The notes under the pieces are model-generated. The model made no database searches. It had not been told where the DNA came from and saw only the letters and a list, made by a program, of their open reading frames with translations. A DNA stretch of 64,000 nucleotides from an uncultured Lachnospiraceae bacterium (lineage in GTDB: Bacteria; Bacillota; Clostridia; Lachnospirales; Lachnospiraceae), in contig CATJTQ010000158.1 in assembly GCA_949743325.1 (NCBI GenBank), positions 1 through 64,000 on the forward strand, read 5' to 3'. Made by a program: the position numbers and the translations under genes. Position 1 is the first letter of the stretch. Every line of letters begins with the position of its first letter. Below, piece after piece: positions 53,863 through 63,885 of this stretch.

Positions 53863-54882
53863 ATGAGGCCGATTAAAGTCTTAGTTGTGGATGATTCCAT
53901 GATGTTTCGAAATATGCTTGCTCAGGGACTTGATTCAGACCCCAATATTCAAGTGGTGGCAAGGGCGCAGGACGCTTACGAGGCGAGAGATGCAATTTTA
54001 AAATATAAGCCTGATGTGATGACTCTTGATGTTGAGCTACCAAGGATGAGTGGAATAGAATTCCTAAGAAGGTTAATGCCGCAGTATCCCCTTCCTGTTG
54101 TTATGATAAGTGCATTGAGTGATAAAGTGTTTGATGCATTAGAAGCAGGAGCTGTTGATTTTGTAAATAAACCGGATAATATGAATCCTTTACAGCTCAA
54201 TGACTTTCTTACAAAAGAACTTGCGGCTAAAGTAAAGATTGCATCTACGGCTAAAGTTGGCAGATTAAAACGTGCGGATACAGGATCGATAACAGGTCAT
54301 ATAAATGTAAATAAAGATAGGATTGTTGCAATTGGCGCTTCTACTGGAGGTACTGAGGCGATTTTTGATGTTGTAAGCAGATTTAAGAGAGATATACCAG
54401 GAGTTGTTATTGTACAGCATATGCCGCCTGGTTTTACAAAAATGTATGCTGACCGTTTGAATAATCAATGTGAAGTAGCGGTTAAGGAAGCTGAGACTGG
54501 TGACAGAGTTTTGCCGGGGCGAGTGTTGATAGCGCCTGGTGACAGGCATATGCGTCTTATTAAGACTGGAAATATATATCAGGTCGAATGTAAGGGTGTG
54601 GAGAGGGTTAACGGACACTGCCCTTCAGTCGATGTTTTGTTTAATTCTGTTGCCAAAGCAGCAGGAAGAAATGCCGTCGGTGTAATTTTAACTGGTATGG
54701 GCGGTGATGGAGCCAAAGGTCTTTTAGAGATGCGTAACAGCGGAGCACAGACTATTGGTCAGGATGAGGCAAGTTCAATAGTATATGGAATGCCTAAAGT
54801 TGCATATGATATTGGAGCTGTACAATATCGTATGGCGTTATCGGCGATTGCAGGGAAAGTATATAGCCTGTTGAGCAAATAG
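53863..54882 (+). CDS. cheB: Protein-glutamate methylesterase CheB
   Basis: A 339-residue response regulator and esterase. The receiver domain has DDSMMFRNML and phosphoacceptor D56 (MTLDVELPRMSG). The C-terminal esterase has GASTGGTEAI (Ser), VQHMPPGFTKMYADRL (His) and LTGMGGDGAKGL (Asp). AGGGGAA precedes ATG 53863; the longer frame to 53797 lies within cheR. It removes receptor methyl groups and gives adaptation together with cheR. Confidence 0.95.
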   Translation: MRPIKVLVVDDSMMFRNMLAQGLDSDPNIQVVARAQDAYEARDAILKYKPDVMTLDVELPRMSGIEFLRRLMPQYPLPVVMISALSDKVFDALEAGAVDFVNKPDNMNPLQLNDFLTKELAAKVKIASTAKVGRLKRADTGSITGHINVNKDRIVAIGASTGGTEAIFDVVSRFKRDIPGVVIVQHMPPGFTKMYADRLNNQCEVAVKEAETGDRVLPGRVLIAPGDRHMRLIKTGNIYQVECKGVERVNGHCPSVDVLFNSVAKAAGRNAVGVILTGMGGDGAKGLLEMRNSGAQTIGQDEASSIVYGMPKVAYDIGAVQYRMALSAIAGKVYSLLSK

Positions 54883-54913
54883 TTAAATAATTGAGAAAGG
54901 AGTAGTGTGTTTA

Positions 54914-55306
54914 ATGAAAATTTTATTGGCAGAAGATGATTTCGCCAGCCGTAAATTTATGGATAAACAGTTGTCACGCTATGGTGAATGTGATGTTATG
55001 GTTGATGGTGAAGAAGCAGTAGATGCTTTTATGATGGCTCTTGAGGATGATGAGCCATATGATTTGGCTTGTCTTGATGTTATGATGCCTGTTATGGATG
55101 GTTATCAAGTACTTAAAGCTATCCGTAATATTGAAGCGCAGAAGGGTATACCAAAAGAAAAATGTGTAAAAGTTATTATGACAACGGCTCTCAACGATGA
55201 ACGCAATGTTAAGATGGCGTTTGAGCTTGGCTGTGAAGCCTATGCGGGAAAACCGTTGGATGTGGAAAAATTTGAAAAGGTTTTAAAAAGGCTAAAGCTA
55301 ATTTAA
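54914..55306 (+). CDS. cheY: CheY-like single-domain response regulator
   Basis: A 130-residue receiver domain with acidic pair EDD at 7-9, phosphoacceptor D55 (ACLDVMMPVMDG), the Thr in IMTTALND and the Lys in YAGKPLD. It carries no output domain. Its place between cheB and cheA makes it the probable direct target of CheA. ATG 54914 follows AAAGGAG by 11 bases. The output may be a motor or another protein; flagellar genes are not in view. Confidence 0.85.
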   Translation: MKILLAEDDFASRKFMDKQLSRYGECDVMVDGEEAVDAFMMALEDDEPYDLACLDVMMPVMDGYQVLKAIRNIEAQKGIPKEKCVKVIMTTALNDERNVKMAFELGCEAYAGKPLDVEKFEKVLKRLKLI

Positions 55307-55345
55307 TAGGCATAGTGAAAGAAAATTCTTTAGATTGGAGGAAGT

Positions 55346-57475
55346 ATGGCAGAAGAATTTAACACAGATAGTATGCTTTCTATGTTTTTATATGAGAGTG
55401 GTCAGCTCTTGGAACAGTTGGAAGGTATAATATTAGATAAACAGGATGAAGATTGCTTTGATGATGCCGATATAAATGAAATTTTCCGTGTTATGCATAC
55501 TATAAAGGGCTCGTCGGCAGTTTTGATGTATGAGAATATAACAAAAGTTGCCCATAAGCTGGAAGATGTATTCTATTACTTAAGAGAATCCCATCCTGAT
55601 GATGTTCCTCATCTGGAATTGGTAGATAAGGTACTTGCAGTTTCAGATTTTGTTACTGGAGAGATGGATAAAATTAAGGATGGAGATAATCCTGATGGTG
55701 ATGAAACGCAGTTAGTGGAAGATCTTGATGAGTTTTTAAGTCGAATTAAAGGTGAAATTAAAAAACAGGGTATTAGACTTCCAAAAGAAAATAAACATGA
55801 GGAGCCTTCACAGTTTTATATTACGCCCGTGGCGGAAAATGACAGTCATTTCTACAGAATTGTAATCCATTACAGAGATGACACACAGATGAGTAATATA
55901 CGTGCATATTCGGCTACATATGCATTGAAAGAGTTAGCAGAAGATCTTCTTTATTCTCCAGAAGATATTCTGACTAATGAGGATAGTTCTAATACTATCT
56001 TGATGGAAGGATTTCATATTCTGTTACAGACAAAGAGTTCCAAAGAAGAAATTTTGGATTTGATAGACAGTTCTGAGGCAGAGAAGATTGATATTGAGGA
56101 AATGACTGCTAACGAATATGGCAGAGGGCTAGTTGAATTTGGAATGGGAGACCCATCTGAATTTATTCATTTAGAAGAAGAGAAAAAAGAAGTAAAAGTT
56201 CAAAAATCCACACAGAAACCTGCGCCTGGTGATTATATTGTAAAAGCTAAAGAGACAGGTAAGGGAAAAACTCTTGCAAAGAATCAGCATAAGCAGCAGA
56301 CTATTATTAGTGTAAATGTAGAAAAAATGGATGCGCTTATGGATTTGATTGGAGAACTTGTTATTGCTGAGGCGGTAGTTCTTCAAAATCCTGATCTGAA
56401 GGTTCCTGGTTTGGAACTTGGAAACTTCCAAAAGGCATCAGCACAGCTTTCTAAAATTACTACAGAGCTTCAGGAAGTTATTATGTCAATGCGTATGATG
56501 CCTCTTACAAATGTTTTTCAGAAGATGAAAAGAATTGTATTTGATGTATCTCGAAAGCTGGATAAGGATATTGAACTTGAGGTTATCGGTGAAAATACTG
56601 AAGTTGATAAAAATATTATTGAGCATATCTCTGATCCGTTAATGCATCTTGTAAGGAATTCAGTGGATCATGGTATTGAAGAGAATACTAATGACCGCAT
56701 AAAGCTTGGTAAGCCGGAAAAAGGCAAGATTACTTTGGAGGCAAAGAATGAAGGCGGAAAAGTTTACATTAGCGTTAGAGATGACGGAAAAGGGTTAAAT
56801 AAAGAAAAACTTTATAATAAAGCGTTGGCAAATGGTCTTATTGAAGACAGACCAATGAGTGATTTTCAGGATAGAGAAATATTTAGATTTATTACATTGC
56901 CAGGATTTTCAACTAAGGAAGAAGTTACAGAATATTCAGGCAGAGGCGTTGGTATGGACGTTGTTGTGAAGAATATTCAGTCTATTGGCGGAAGGCTTGA
57001 TATTGACAGTGTGGAATATGAAGGTTCAGAAATGACATTAGTTATTCCTCTTACATTGGCAATTATCAATGGTATTGTCGTTCAGGTAGGAAATTCCTCA
57101 TTTGTAATTGAGACAGCTTCAATAAAAGAGTTTGTAAGAATGGATAATGATGCTCTTGTACAGGAACCTGGAGGTGAGGAATATATAGTATTGAGGGATG
57201 AATGTTTTCCTTTTATACGATTAAATGAGAGATACAATCTGTCAGGTTCAGCAGATAATATCGAAGATGGTATTGTTGTTGTGTTAGAACATGAGGGCAA
57301 TCAGGTATGTATTTTAATTGACAAATTGATTCAGGAACAGGAAATCGTTGTAAAACCAATTCCTTCTTATGTTAAGAAGGTAAATGGTATTTCAGGCTGT
57401 ACACAGCTTGGAGATGGCAGCATTGCATTGATATTAGATATTGCCGGATTAATGTTGACTGAGGAAAGGAGATAG
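55346..57475 (+). CDS. cheA: Chemotaxis histidine kinase CheA
   Basis: A 709-residue kinase. The Hpt domain has H51 in RVMHTIKGSSAVL. A P2-like regulator-binding domain lies at about 170-250 and dimerisation helices at about 325-390 (VNVEKMDALMDLIGELVIAEA). The ATPase domain has LMHLVRNSVDHGIE, VRDDGKGL and GRGVGMDVV, and a CheW-like domain ends the protein. All catalytic boxes are intact. TGGAGG precedes the ATG; cheW follows after three bases. Confidence 0.96.
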   Translation: MAEEFNTDSMLSMFLYESGQLLEQLEGIILDKQDEDCFDDADINEIFRVMHTIKGSSAVLMYENITKVAHKLEDVFYYLRESHPDDVPHLELVDKVLAVSDFVTGEMDKIKDGDNPDGDETQLVEDLDEFLSRIKGEIKKQGIRLPKENKHEEPSQFYITPVAENDSHFYRIVIHYRDDTQMSNIRAYSATYALKELAEDLLYSPEDILTNEDSSNTILMEGFHILLQTKSSKEEILDLIDSSEAEKIDIEEMTANEYGRGLVEFGMGDPSEFIHLEEEKKEVKVQKSTQKPAPGDYIVKAKETGKGKTLAKNQHKQQTIISVNVEKMDALMDLIGELVIAEAVVLQNPDLKVPGLELGNFQKASAQLSKITTELQEVIMSMRMMPLTNVFQKMKRIVFDVSRKLDKDIELEVIGENTEVDKNIIEHISDPLMHLVRNSVDHGIEENTNDRIKLGKPEKGKITLEAKNEGGKVYISVRDDGKGLNKEKLYNKALANGLIEDRPMSDFQDREIFRFITLPGFSTKEEVTEYSGRGVGMDVVVKNIQSIGGRLDIDSVEYEGSEMTLVIPLTLAIINGIVVQVGNSSFVIETASIKEFVRMDNDALVQEPGGEEYIVLRDECFPFIRLNERYNLSGSADNIEDGIVVVLEHEGNQVCILIDKLIQEQEIVVKPIPSYVKKVNGISGCTQLGDGSIALILDIAGLMLTEERR

Positions 57476-57478
57476 TTC

Positions 57479-58000
57479 ATGGCAGAGGAATTAGTAGAAG
57501 AACTGCTTGAGGAAGATGATTCAGATTCCCAAAAAGGAAAGTTTATGACTTTTCAGACTGGAAAAGAATACTTCGGTATAAGTATAAGTTATGTGAATGA
57601 AATAATCGCCATGCAGCCTATAACGCCAATACCCGAAGTAGATAATTATATTAAAGGTTTAATAAATCTTCGTGGTAAGATTATTCCTGTTATTGATGTT
57701 CGGGTGCGCTTTAAGATGGAGCCAACAGAATATACGGATAGAACCTGTATCATCGTTATTGATGTGAAATCAACAGTAATTGGATTGATTGTTGAGAAAA
57801 TAGAGGAGGTTGATACAATATTAGATGATGATATTGTGCCGCCGCCTTCATTGGGACATAAGGAGCATGAACATAGTAAATATGTTTATGGGTTGGCGAG
57901 GACGGGTAATAGAGTTAAGCTTCTGTTAGACCCAGAAAGGCTGATAAAGCAAGAAATTTTTAATGTGCTTGAGGATATTCAAGAGGAAGAACAATCATAA
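57479..58000 (+). CDS. cheW: Chemotaxis coupling protein CheW
   Basis: A 173-residue CheW with an acidic N-terminal extension. Family blocks: FQTGKEYFGISISYVNEIIA, YIKGLINLRGKIIPVIDVRVRF and a LIVEKIEEVDTI segment. It links CheA to receptors. AAAGGAG lies before the ATG within the end of cheA. It is followed after 15 bases by the receptor gene. Confidence 0.95.
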   Translation: MAEELVEELLEEDDSDSQKGKFMTFQTGKEYFGISISYVNEIIAMQPITPIPEVDNYIKGLINLRGKIIPVIDVRVRFKMEPTEYTDRTCIIVIDVKSTVIGLIVEKIEEVDTILDDDIVPPPSLGHKEHEHSKYVYGLARTGNRVKLLLDPERLIKQEIFNVLEDIQEEEQS

Positions 58001-58015
58001 AAAGGAGAGTTTACC

Positions 58016-59800
58016 ATGAAGAAAAGATTTTCAATTAATGATTTGACAGTTAAGACTAAAATAACAGTATTCAGTGTAATGATGTTGTTTCTGATGCTTC
58101 TTATTGGAAGTGTTGGTTTGTGGTCTGCAATGAGTACTAATAAGGCTCAAAATGCTCGTTATAATAACTATGCAATGTCTTCATATTATTTAAGTGAAGC
58201 ATATAGTGACTTTGCTGATATTAAAGTGACTCTGCGTAATATCTTATATATTTACCATGATGATATGAATCAGCTTCATACACAAGTAAGCAAGATGAAT
58301 GAATATCAGAAAAAGACACAGAACTTTTTGCAGTTATTTTCAGAAAGGCTTGATCATCTTAACTCTGATGTTTTGAATGATGGATATGATATAGTTGTAG
58401 AGAAAATGAATACATATATATCTGCTGCTGATAACAGTGTGCAATTAGTTCAGAATGGTCAGGTTGAACAAGGAAGAGAAGAACTTCTCGCTACAGGCAT
58501 TGATATTGCTAATGATGTTGAGAGTGAGCTGCAGCAGCTGATGAAAGATTTACAGGAAGCATCAGTTGAAAATAACAATACAGTTGAATTTCAAATGCGT
58601 GCAGTGCAGATTATTTTAGTAGTTATTGCATTGCTTGCAGTATGTATTACAATTGGCTTCTGTTTGTTCCTGATTAAGTCAATTACTCTTCCAATTAAGA
58701 AATTATCTATTGCAGCTAAGAAACTTGCGCTTGGCTCAATAGAAGTAGATTGTGAGAAAATTTATAATGATGATTTAGGTGAACTGATGGATAATTTTGC
58801 AGTTATGGTTGATGGAATAAAATCTCAAGCTCAAATTGCAGAATTTCTTTCCAGAGGAGATTTTACTGTTGATGTGAAGCCTAGAAGTGAGGGAGATGTT
58901 CTTGGAAATGCACTTCATAAGGTTGTTGCTGATGAGAATGTTATGCTTAACAATATTAAGGAAGCAGGAGTTCAGATTACAGTTGGTTCTGAACAGGTTG
59001 CAAATGCCAGTCAGGCATTAGCACAAGGTTCAACAGAACAGGCAAGTTCATTAGAGCAGGTAACTGCATCAATGGATGAAGTTACACAGCGTACTAAAGA
59101 AAATGCTACTGAAGCAGGTCAGGCAAATACATTAGTTCACAATATTAAGAAGATGGCAACTGAAGGAAATGATCAGATGAAAGCTATGATGAACGCTATG
59201 GATTCAATTAATGAATCTTCTGAGACAATTTCCAAGATTATTAAGAATATTGATGATATAGCATTCCAAACAAATATTCTTGCATTGAACGCAGCTGTTG
59301 AAGCTGCAAGAGCAGGTATCCATGGTAAAGGATTTGCAGTTGTTGCAGAGGAAGTAAGAAACTTGGCTGCTAAAAGTGCAGCGGCAGCAAGTGAAACAGC
59401 TGAGATGATCGAGGATTCAATCCATAAAATTGGAAATGGTACCAGACTTGCAGAAGAAACTGCAAAATCACTTGATGAGATTGTAGGTTCAATTGATGAT
59501 ATTGTAAATTTAATAAGCAATATTACTGCATCTTCAAATGAACAGGCAACAGCAATTTCTCAGATTGATCAGGCAATTACACAAGTCTCAACAGTTGTTC
59601 AGACTAATGCTGCTACAAGTGAGCAGTGTGCAGCAGCTAGTGAAGAGTTATCTAATCAGGCTGTTACACTTAAGAATCTTATCGGACAATACAAATTACT
59701 CTCGTCAGGCCATGGTGCTTCTTTTGCTGAGTCTGTTGACTCTTCCTTTGGAGGCAGTCAGGAAATAATTTCTCTTGACGGCGATTTTAGTAAATATTGA
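58016..59800 (+). CDS. Methyl-accepting chemotaxis protein
   Basis: A 594-residue receptor. TM1 is near 16-38 ([18 protein letters not shown]). An extracytoplasmic helical sensor of four-helix bundle (MCP_4HB) type follows, then TM2 near 198-222 ([20 protein letters not shown]) and HAMP. The signalling domain contains the hairpin tip [23 protein letters not shown]. Gln/Glu-rich adaptation helices are visible. The ligand is unknown. As the only receptor in the operon it is the probable dedicated input of this array. Confidence 0.93.
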   Translation: MKKRFSINDLTVKTKITVFSVMMLFLMLLIGSVGLWSAMSTNKAQNARYNNYAMSSYYLSEAYSDFADIKVTLRNILYIYHDDMNQLHTQVSKMNEYQKKTQNFLQLFSERLDHLNSDVLNDGYDIVVEKMNTYISAADNSVQLVQNGQVEQGREELLATGIDIANDVESELQQLMKDLQEASVENNNTVEFQMRAVQIILVVIALLAVCITIGFCLFLIKSITLPIKKLSIAAKKLALGSIEVDCEKIYNDDLGELMDNFAVMVDGIKSQAQIAEFLSRGDFTVDVKPRSEGDVLGNALHKVVADENVMLNNIKEAGVQITVGSEQVANASQALAQGSTEQASSLEQVTASMDEVTQRTKENATEAGQANTLVHNIKKMATEGNDQMKAMMNAMDSINESSETISKIIKNIDDIAFQTNILALNAAVEAARAGIHGKGFAVVAEEVRNLAAKSAAAASETAEMIEDSIHKIGNGTRLAEETAKSLDEIVGSIDDIVNLISNITASSNEQATAISQIDQAITQVSTVVQTNAATSEQCAAASEELSNQAVTLKNLIGQYKLLSSGHGASFAESVDSSFGGSQEIISLDGDFSKY

Positions 59801-59829
59801 TAGTTTGACAAGTATCATTATGAAAATAG

Positions 59830-59855
59830 GCCTCGCATTTATACTGATGCGGGGC
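59830..59855 (+). other. Hairpin after the receptor gene
   Basis: GCCTCGCAT and ATGCGGGGC pair over nine positions, including one G-T pair, around eight bases. A T run is lacking, so it may be a processing or partial termination site inside the operon. Confidence 0.5.
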
Positions 59856-59928
59856 TAAGATTGCAAAATATAAATTTTATAATTGATTGCAGTAGTTGAT
59901 ATAAAATAATTTCAAAGGAGTGATTTGA

Positions 59929-60129
59929 TTGGCAGGACAAATTTATAATATGATCCAAAAAATAATCACGGAGAAATCCAGAGGAAATAAGGTTATAGCA
60001 AACAGTGTTAAGACTAAGATTATTTTGAAAGGTGTGGCGATTGATAAGTATACGCCTACATCGCCTGATGATATGGCTGTAATTCAAAAGCTTAGGGATA
60101 TCGCAAAAGAGTTTGGCTTGATAATTTAA
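59929..60129 (+). CDS. Small uncharacterised protein in the chemosensory operon
   Basis: A 66-residue protein starting at TTG 59929, eight bases after AAAGGAG. It has a helical first half and the segment KTKIILKGVAIDKYTPTSPDD, followed by a helix ending in AKEFGLII. The pattern looks conserved rather than random, and the gene sits between the receptor and the FIST gene on the same strand, but I cannot assign a family. It might be a small adaptor for the array; this is only a guess from position. Confidence 0.6.
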   Translation: MAGQIYNMIQKIITEKSRGNKVIANSVKTKIILKGVAIDKYTPTSPDDMAVIQKLRDIAKEFGLII

Positions 60130-60161
60130 TACATAAAAAATGAATTAAAGGTGGGATAACA

Positions 60162-61265
60162 TTGGCAATCAGAACAATTTCCATAAAAGGAGCAGACAGT
60201 CAGGATGTGGCGAAAAAGGCAGAAGAGGCATTAAAAGATTTTGATGTAAAGTTTTTATTGTTTTTTGCGTCAAGCTGTTATGATAACTCTAATCCTGCAG
60301 AGGAATTAAAAAAAGTATTTCCGGATAGCGAAATCATAGGTTCCACTTCGCATAGTGAATATTGTGATTCTGATTATACAGATCATTCTGTAAGTATTAT
60401 GGCTATGGATAAAGATAGCATAGAAGATGTATGTGTCAGAGCAGTAGAAAATATAGATAAGGAAATAGAGCTGAGGGATGTTGTTGAAGATATGGAAGCT
60501 CATTTTGGCGGAAATGAAGAGGTTTTCAGTAATTTTGACAAATACGTTGGCTTAATTCTTTTCGAATCAGGAGCTAAGGCAGAAGAAGTGTTTATGGATC
60601 GTTTAGGAACAGCAACTGATATTTTGTTTGTCGGAGGCTCTTCTTCAGCAGCAGAAAATAATATTTCCAGGGTATATGCAGGTGATAAAGTTTATACAGG
60701 AGCTGCAGTTTTAGCAGTATTAAAAACAGTTAATGGATATGATGTTCTTAAAACTCAGAGTGCATGTGTAATGTCAGAACGTAAATTATTAGTTACCAAG
60801 TCAGATTTACATAGTAGAGTACTATATGAGTTTGATAATAGACCATGCGGAGAGGTTTATGCAGAAGTTTTGGGAGTATCAGTGGATAAGATACAGGATT
60901 ATTTTGTCTCAAATCCTTTGGGTATAGTGGCAGATGGTGAGATTTTTGTTCGTACATTTAATGAGATTGTGGAAGATGGAATTACTCTCCATTGTGGTAT
61001 TCCAGAAGGATCAGAGATCAATGTATTAAAGATTGGAAATATAGTTGAAGATACAAAACAAGCGCTTGATAGTGTAGTTACATATAAGCCGGCTGGTGTA
61101 ATTAATTTCAACTGTCTCTATCGTACTTTTGAGATGTTGAATAAGCAGCTTACAAAGCCTTACTGTGAGTTGTTTGGAAGATATCCTAGTATAGGGTTCT
61201 CCACAGGAGGAGAGGCTTATTTGGGACATATCAATGAGACATCTACAGTATTGATTATTAAGTAA
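60162..61265 (+). CDS. FIST-domain sensory protein
   Basis: A 367-residue soluble protein with FIST N (about 1-200; IIGSTSHSEY, GLILFESGAKAEEVF, FVGGSSSAAE) and FIST C (about 215-365; GEVYAEVLGV, FVSNPLGIVADGEIFVRT, SIGFSTGGEAYLG). FIST domains are predicted small-ligand sensors that occur with chemotaxis and two-component proteins. The start is TTG 60162 with AAAGGTGG upstream. It is the last gene before the operon terminator and could feed a cytoplasmic signal into the CheA-CheW array. Confidence 0.85.
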   Translation: MAIRTISIKGADSQDVAKKAEEALKDFDVKFLLFFASSCYDNSNPAEELKKVFPDSEIIGSTSHSEYCDSDYTDHSVSIMAMDKDSIEDVCVRAVENIDKEIELRDVVEDMEAHFGGNEEVFSNFDKYVGLILFESGAKAEEVFMDRLGTATDILFVGGSSSAAENNISRVYAGDKVYTGAAVLAVLKTVNGYDVLKTQSACVMSERKLLVTKSDLHSRVLYEFDNRPCGEVYAEVLGVSVDKIQDYFVSNPLGIVADGEIFVRTFNEIVEDGITLHCGIPEGSEINVLKIGNIVEDTKQALDSVVTYKPAGVINFNCLYRTFEMLNKQLTKPYCELFGRYPSIGFSTGGEAYLGHINETSTVLIIK

Positions 61266-61297
61266 AGTTATTATTGAAATAATGGTTTGAATTTATT

Positions 61298-61325
61298 GAG
61301 AGTCATAATTATGGCTCTCTTTTTT
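61298..61325 (+). terminator. Intrinsic terminator of the chemosensory operon
   Basis: GAGAGTCATA pairs with TATGGCTCTC (one G-T pair) around a tiny loop, followed by six T. It cleanly separates the FIST gene from the hybrid kinase gene. Confidence 0.88.
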
Positions 61326-61551
61326 CTGTATTTTGCTGCTAATGTTTGTAATATGTGGAAGTCTATCATTTGTGAAATTACTAATGAAAAGCAAAATGTT
61401 AAGATTAGCCAATTCAAGGTATTAACTAATGATTAGACGTTAATTCTATTTAATGTAAATAATGTTAATAAAAACCTTGTTTTAATATCGAAACAATGGT
61501 ACTATTTTATTATATACTAATGTAGGATAAACATAAATTAAAGGTGTAATT

Positions 61552-63726
61552 ATGATAAAATACTATGTGATTTTACTTTCTGCTGTAATTTTAGTTTTGC
61601 TTTACAGTATGTGGAGAGCAAGGAAAATAGAGACTAATTTAAGAATATCTATGGAATGGCTTTTTTTTGTTGCAGTTATAACAGCTTTTTCTAATATGGC
61701 TTTTGTTGTTGCTAGAACAGAATTCTTTTCGAGTTTAGGTTTCTCTGTTTTTTCAGCTATGATAGATTGGCTGTTGCTGCTTTTGGCTGATTTTATTCAA
61801 ATATATACTGACACCAAAGAAAGCAGCCATAAATTAAAAATATTTATGATTATATTTGCAGCAAGTGATTCTGTTTGCTTATTGATGAATGTTTTTTGGA
61901 ATCATGTATTTAGCGTTGAGAACGTTGAATACTTGGGAAAATATGATATATACATAGCAGGAGATTTTACAGGATTGTATTACATTCATCTTTTATTTTG
62001 TTATGTTATTTCTGTGTGGATTATTAGTCTGCTTGTTTATAGAATGTTTAAATCCCCGCATTTTTATCGTAAAAAGTATACAGGTGTATTAGTTATGTTT
62101 TTGGCTTTAATTATTATTGATATGATCTGTGTTATTAAGCATATACCATTTAATGCATCAATTGTATTATATATAGGACTTTCAGTTGCCTTGTATTATT
62201 ATGGTCTTATTTATATTCCAAGTGATCTTGTTGTTAAAATGCAGTCGCTTATGCTTGAGCAGATAGATAGTGCGATAATTTGCTACGATGAGAGAGGAAA
62301 ATGTATTTATTCAAATAATAAATTGGGGGATATGCTTGGAGAAGAATTGGATTTAGATGCAGCTGAAATGCGTTATGCAGAATATGCGAGAGATAGGGAT
62401 AAAAATGATATAAACCGGCAGTCATGGAACAGAGAGCGTGAAGTAAATGGTGAGAAACGATATTTTTACGTTGTGAGTCAAAATATTTTTGATACAAGAC
62501 ATAATTATTTGGGATGTTGTTTTTCTATTATAGATAGAAGTGAAGAGCAGAAATTTCATGAAAAGGAAATTAAATTGATCAATGATGCCAATGAAGCAAA
62601 ATCGGTTTTTCTATCGAGAGTTTCTCATGAAATTAGAACTCCTGTTAATTCAATTTTCGGAATGAATGAAATGATTATGAGGGAGAGTAAAGATACAGAA
62701 ATACGTCAATATGCACTTCAAGTAAAACACGCTACAGAAACACTTTTAAATATGATAAATGATGTTTTGGATTTTTCTAAAATAGAATCTGGTAAAATGG
62801 AAATTGTTTGTTTGAATTATAATCCTGTTGTGATGTTCCAGAATATTGTTGAAATGATAAGTGTAAATGCTCAGTCAAAAGGGCTTGTATTTAAATCAGA
62901 TGTATCATCAAATATACCATGTTTAGTTTATGGGGATAATGTTCGTATTCAGCAGATAATAATGAATCTTTTATCAAATGCAGTTAAATATACTAAAGAG
63001 GGGACTGTGAGTTTTAAAGTTAATTGTCGTTTTGAAAATGAAGATGTATTTCTTAAAATTGAAGTGACTGATACAGGTATTGGTATAAAAGAGAAAGATA
63101 TTGCCAGAATTCTTAAGCCGTATGAAAGGGTTGAGGATGATAGTAATCATACTACACAAGGTACTGGTCTTGGATTGGATATAACTGTTAGTTTGTTGAA
63201 ATTGATGGGAAGTATGCTAAATATTCAGAGCGAATATGGTAAAGGAAGTACATTTTCATGTGAGATTAGACAAAGAGTTATAGATAAAACACCAGTAAAT
63301 TTAAGTACATGTAAATTAACAACAGATAATATTGAATATAAGCCTCAGTTTGTTGCTCCGGATGCACATATTCTTATTGTAGATGATAATCGTATGAATC
63401 GGTTTGTTTTTAGAAAACTTTTAAAACAGACAAAGGTACAAGTTACAGAAGCAGCGAGCGGATATGAATTTTTAAAATTAATAAAAGAAAATTATTATGA
63501 TTTAATATTTATGGATCATATGATGCCTCAGATGGATGGTGTTGAAAGTTTTCAGCAAATGAAAAAAATACCTAATAAGTGCGATGGAGTTCCTGTAATA
63601 ATGCTTACTGCTAATACTGTTGCTGGAATGGATGAATATTACAGTAATATAGGTTTTGCAAATTTTCTTTCTAAACCTATAGTGGCTGAAGATTTGGAGA
63701 ATATGATAAAGAATTATCTTACATAA
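61552..63726 (+). CDS. 7TM hybrid sensor histidine kinase with receiver domain
   Basis: A 724-residue protein. Seven N-terminal membrane helices (about 1-225) resemble the histidine kinase 7TM sensing region. A PAS-like domain (about 235-335) precedes HisKA with H359 (SRVSHEIRTPVNSIFG), an ATPase domain with NLLSNAVKYT, DTGIGIKEKDI and GTGLGLDI, and a C-terminal receiver with D655 (IFMDHMMPQMDG). No Hpt domain is attached, so phosphotransfer beyond the receiver needs another protein. AAAGGTG precedes the ATG. It has its own upstream region after the operon terminator, but may be functionally linked to the FIST/Che genes. Confidence 0.93.
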   Translation: MIKYYVILLSAVILVLLYSMWRARKIETNLRISMEWLFFVAVITAFSNMAFVVARTEFFSSLGFSVFSAMIDWLLLLLADFIQIYTDTKESSHKLKIFMIIFAASDSVCLLMNVFWNHVFSVENVEYLGKYDIYIAGDFTGLYYIHLLFCYVISVWIISLLVYRMFKSPHFYRKKYTGVLVMFLALIIIDMICVIKHIPFNASIVLYIGLSVALYYYGLIYIPSDLVVKMQSLMLEQIDSAIICYDERGKCIYSNNKLGDMLGEELDLDAAEMRYAEYARDRDKNDINRQSWNREREVNGEKRYFYVVSQNIFDTRHNYLGCCFSIIDRSEEQKFHEKEIKLINDANEAKSVFLSRVSHEIRTPVNSIFGMNEMIMRESKDTEIRQYALQVKHATETLLNMINDVLDFSKIESGKMEIVCLNYNPVVMFQNIVEMISVNAQSKGLVFKSDVSSNIPCLVYGDNVRIQQIIMNLLSNAVKYTKEGTVSFKVNCRFENEDVFLKIEVTDTGIGIKEKDIARILKPYERVEDDSNHTTQGTGLGLDITVSLLKLMGSMLNIQSEYGKGSTFSCEIRQRVIDKTPVNLSTCKLTTDNIEYKPQFVAPDAHILIVDDNRMNRFVFRKLLKQTKVQVTEAASGYEFLKLIKENYYDLIFMDHMMPQMDGVESFQQMKKIPNKCDGVPVIMLTANTVAGMDEYYSNIGFANFLSKPIVAEDLENMIKNYLT

Positions 63727-63829
63727 CAATTATAATTAGTATTCAAGATTATATTTTTTTAATATTGGTTAAGAATGGGATAGTTATATTGCTGCAAAAT
63801 ACATAAATATATTGTTATTATTATTGAAT

Positions 63830-63885
63830 GCTCCCTTGCAGGTATACATGTGAAGTAATTAAATAATGTATAATTGCAAAGGAGC
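63830..63885 (+). other. Long imperfect hairpin after the kinase gene
   Basis: Two 20-base arms (63830-63849 and 63866-63885) pair at 17 positions around a 16-base loop; GCTCC pairs with GGAGC, TTGCA with TGCAA and TATACAT with ATGTATA. GCTGTTTTAC follows. It could be a terminator for the kinase gene or the start of an element running beyond the window. No open frame was recognised from 63727 to 64000. Confidence 0.55.
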
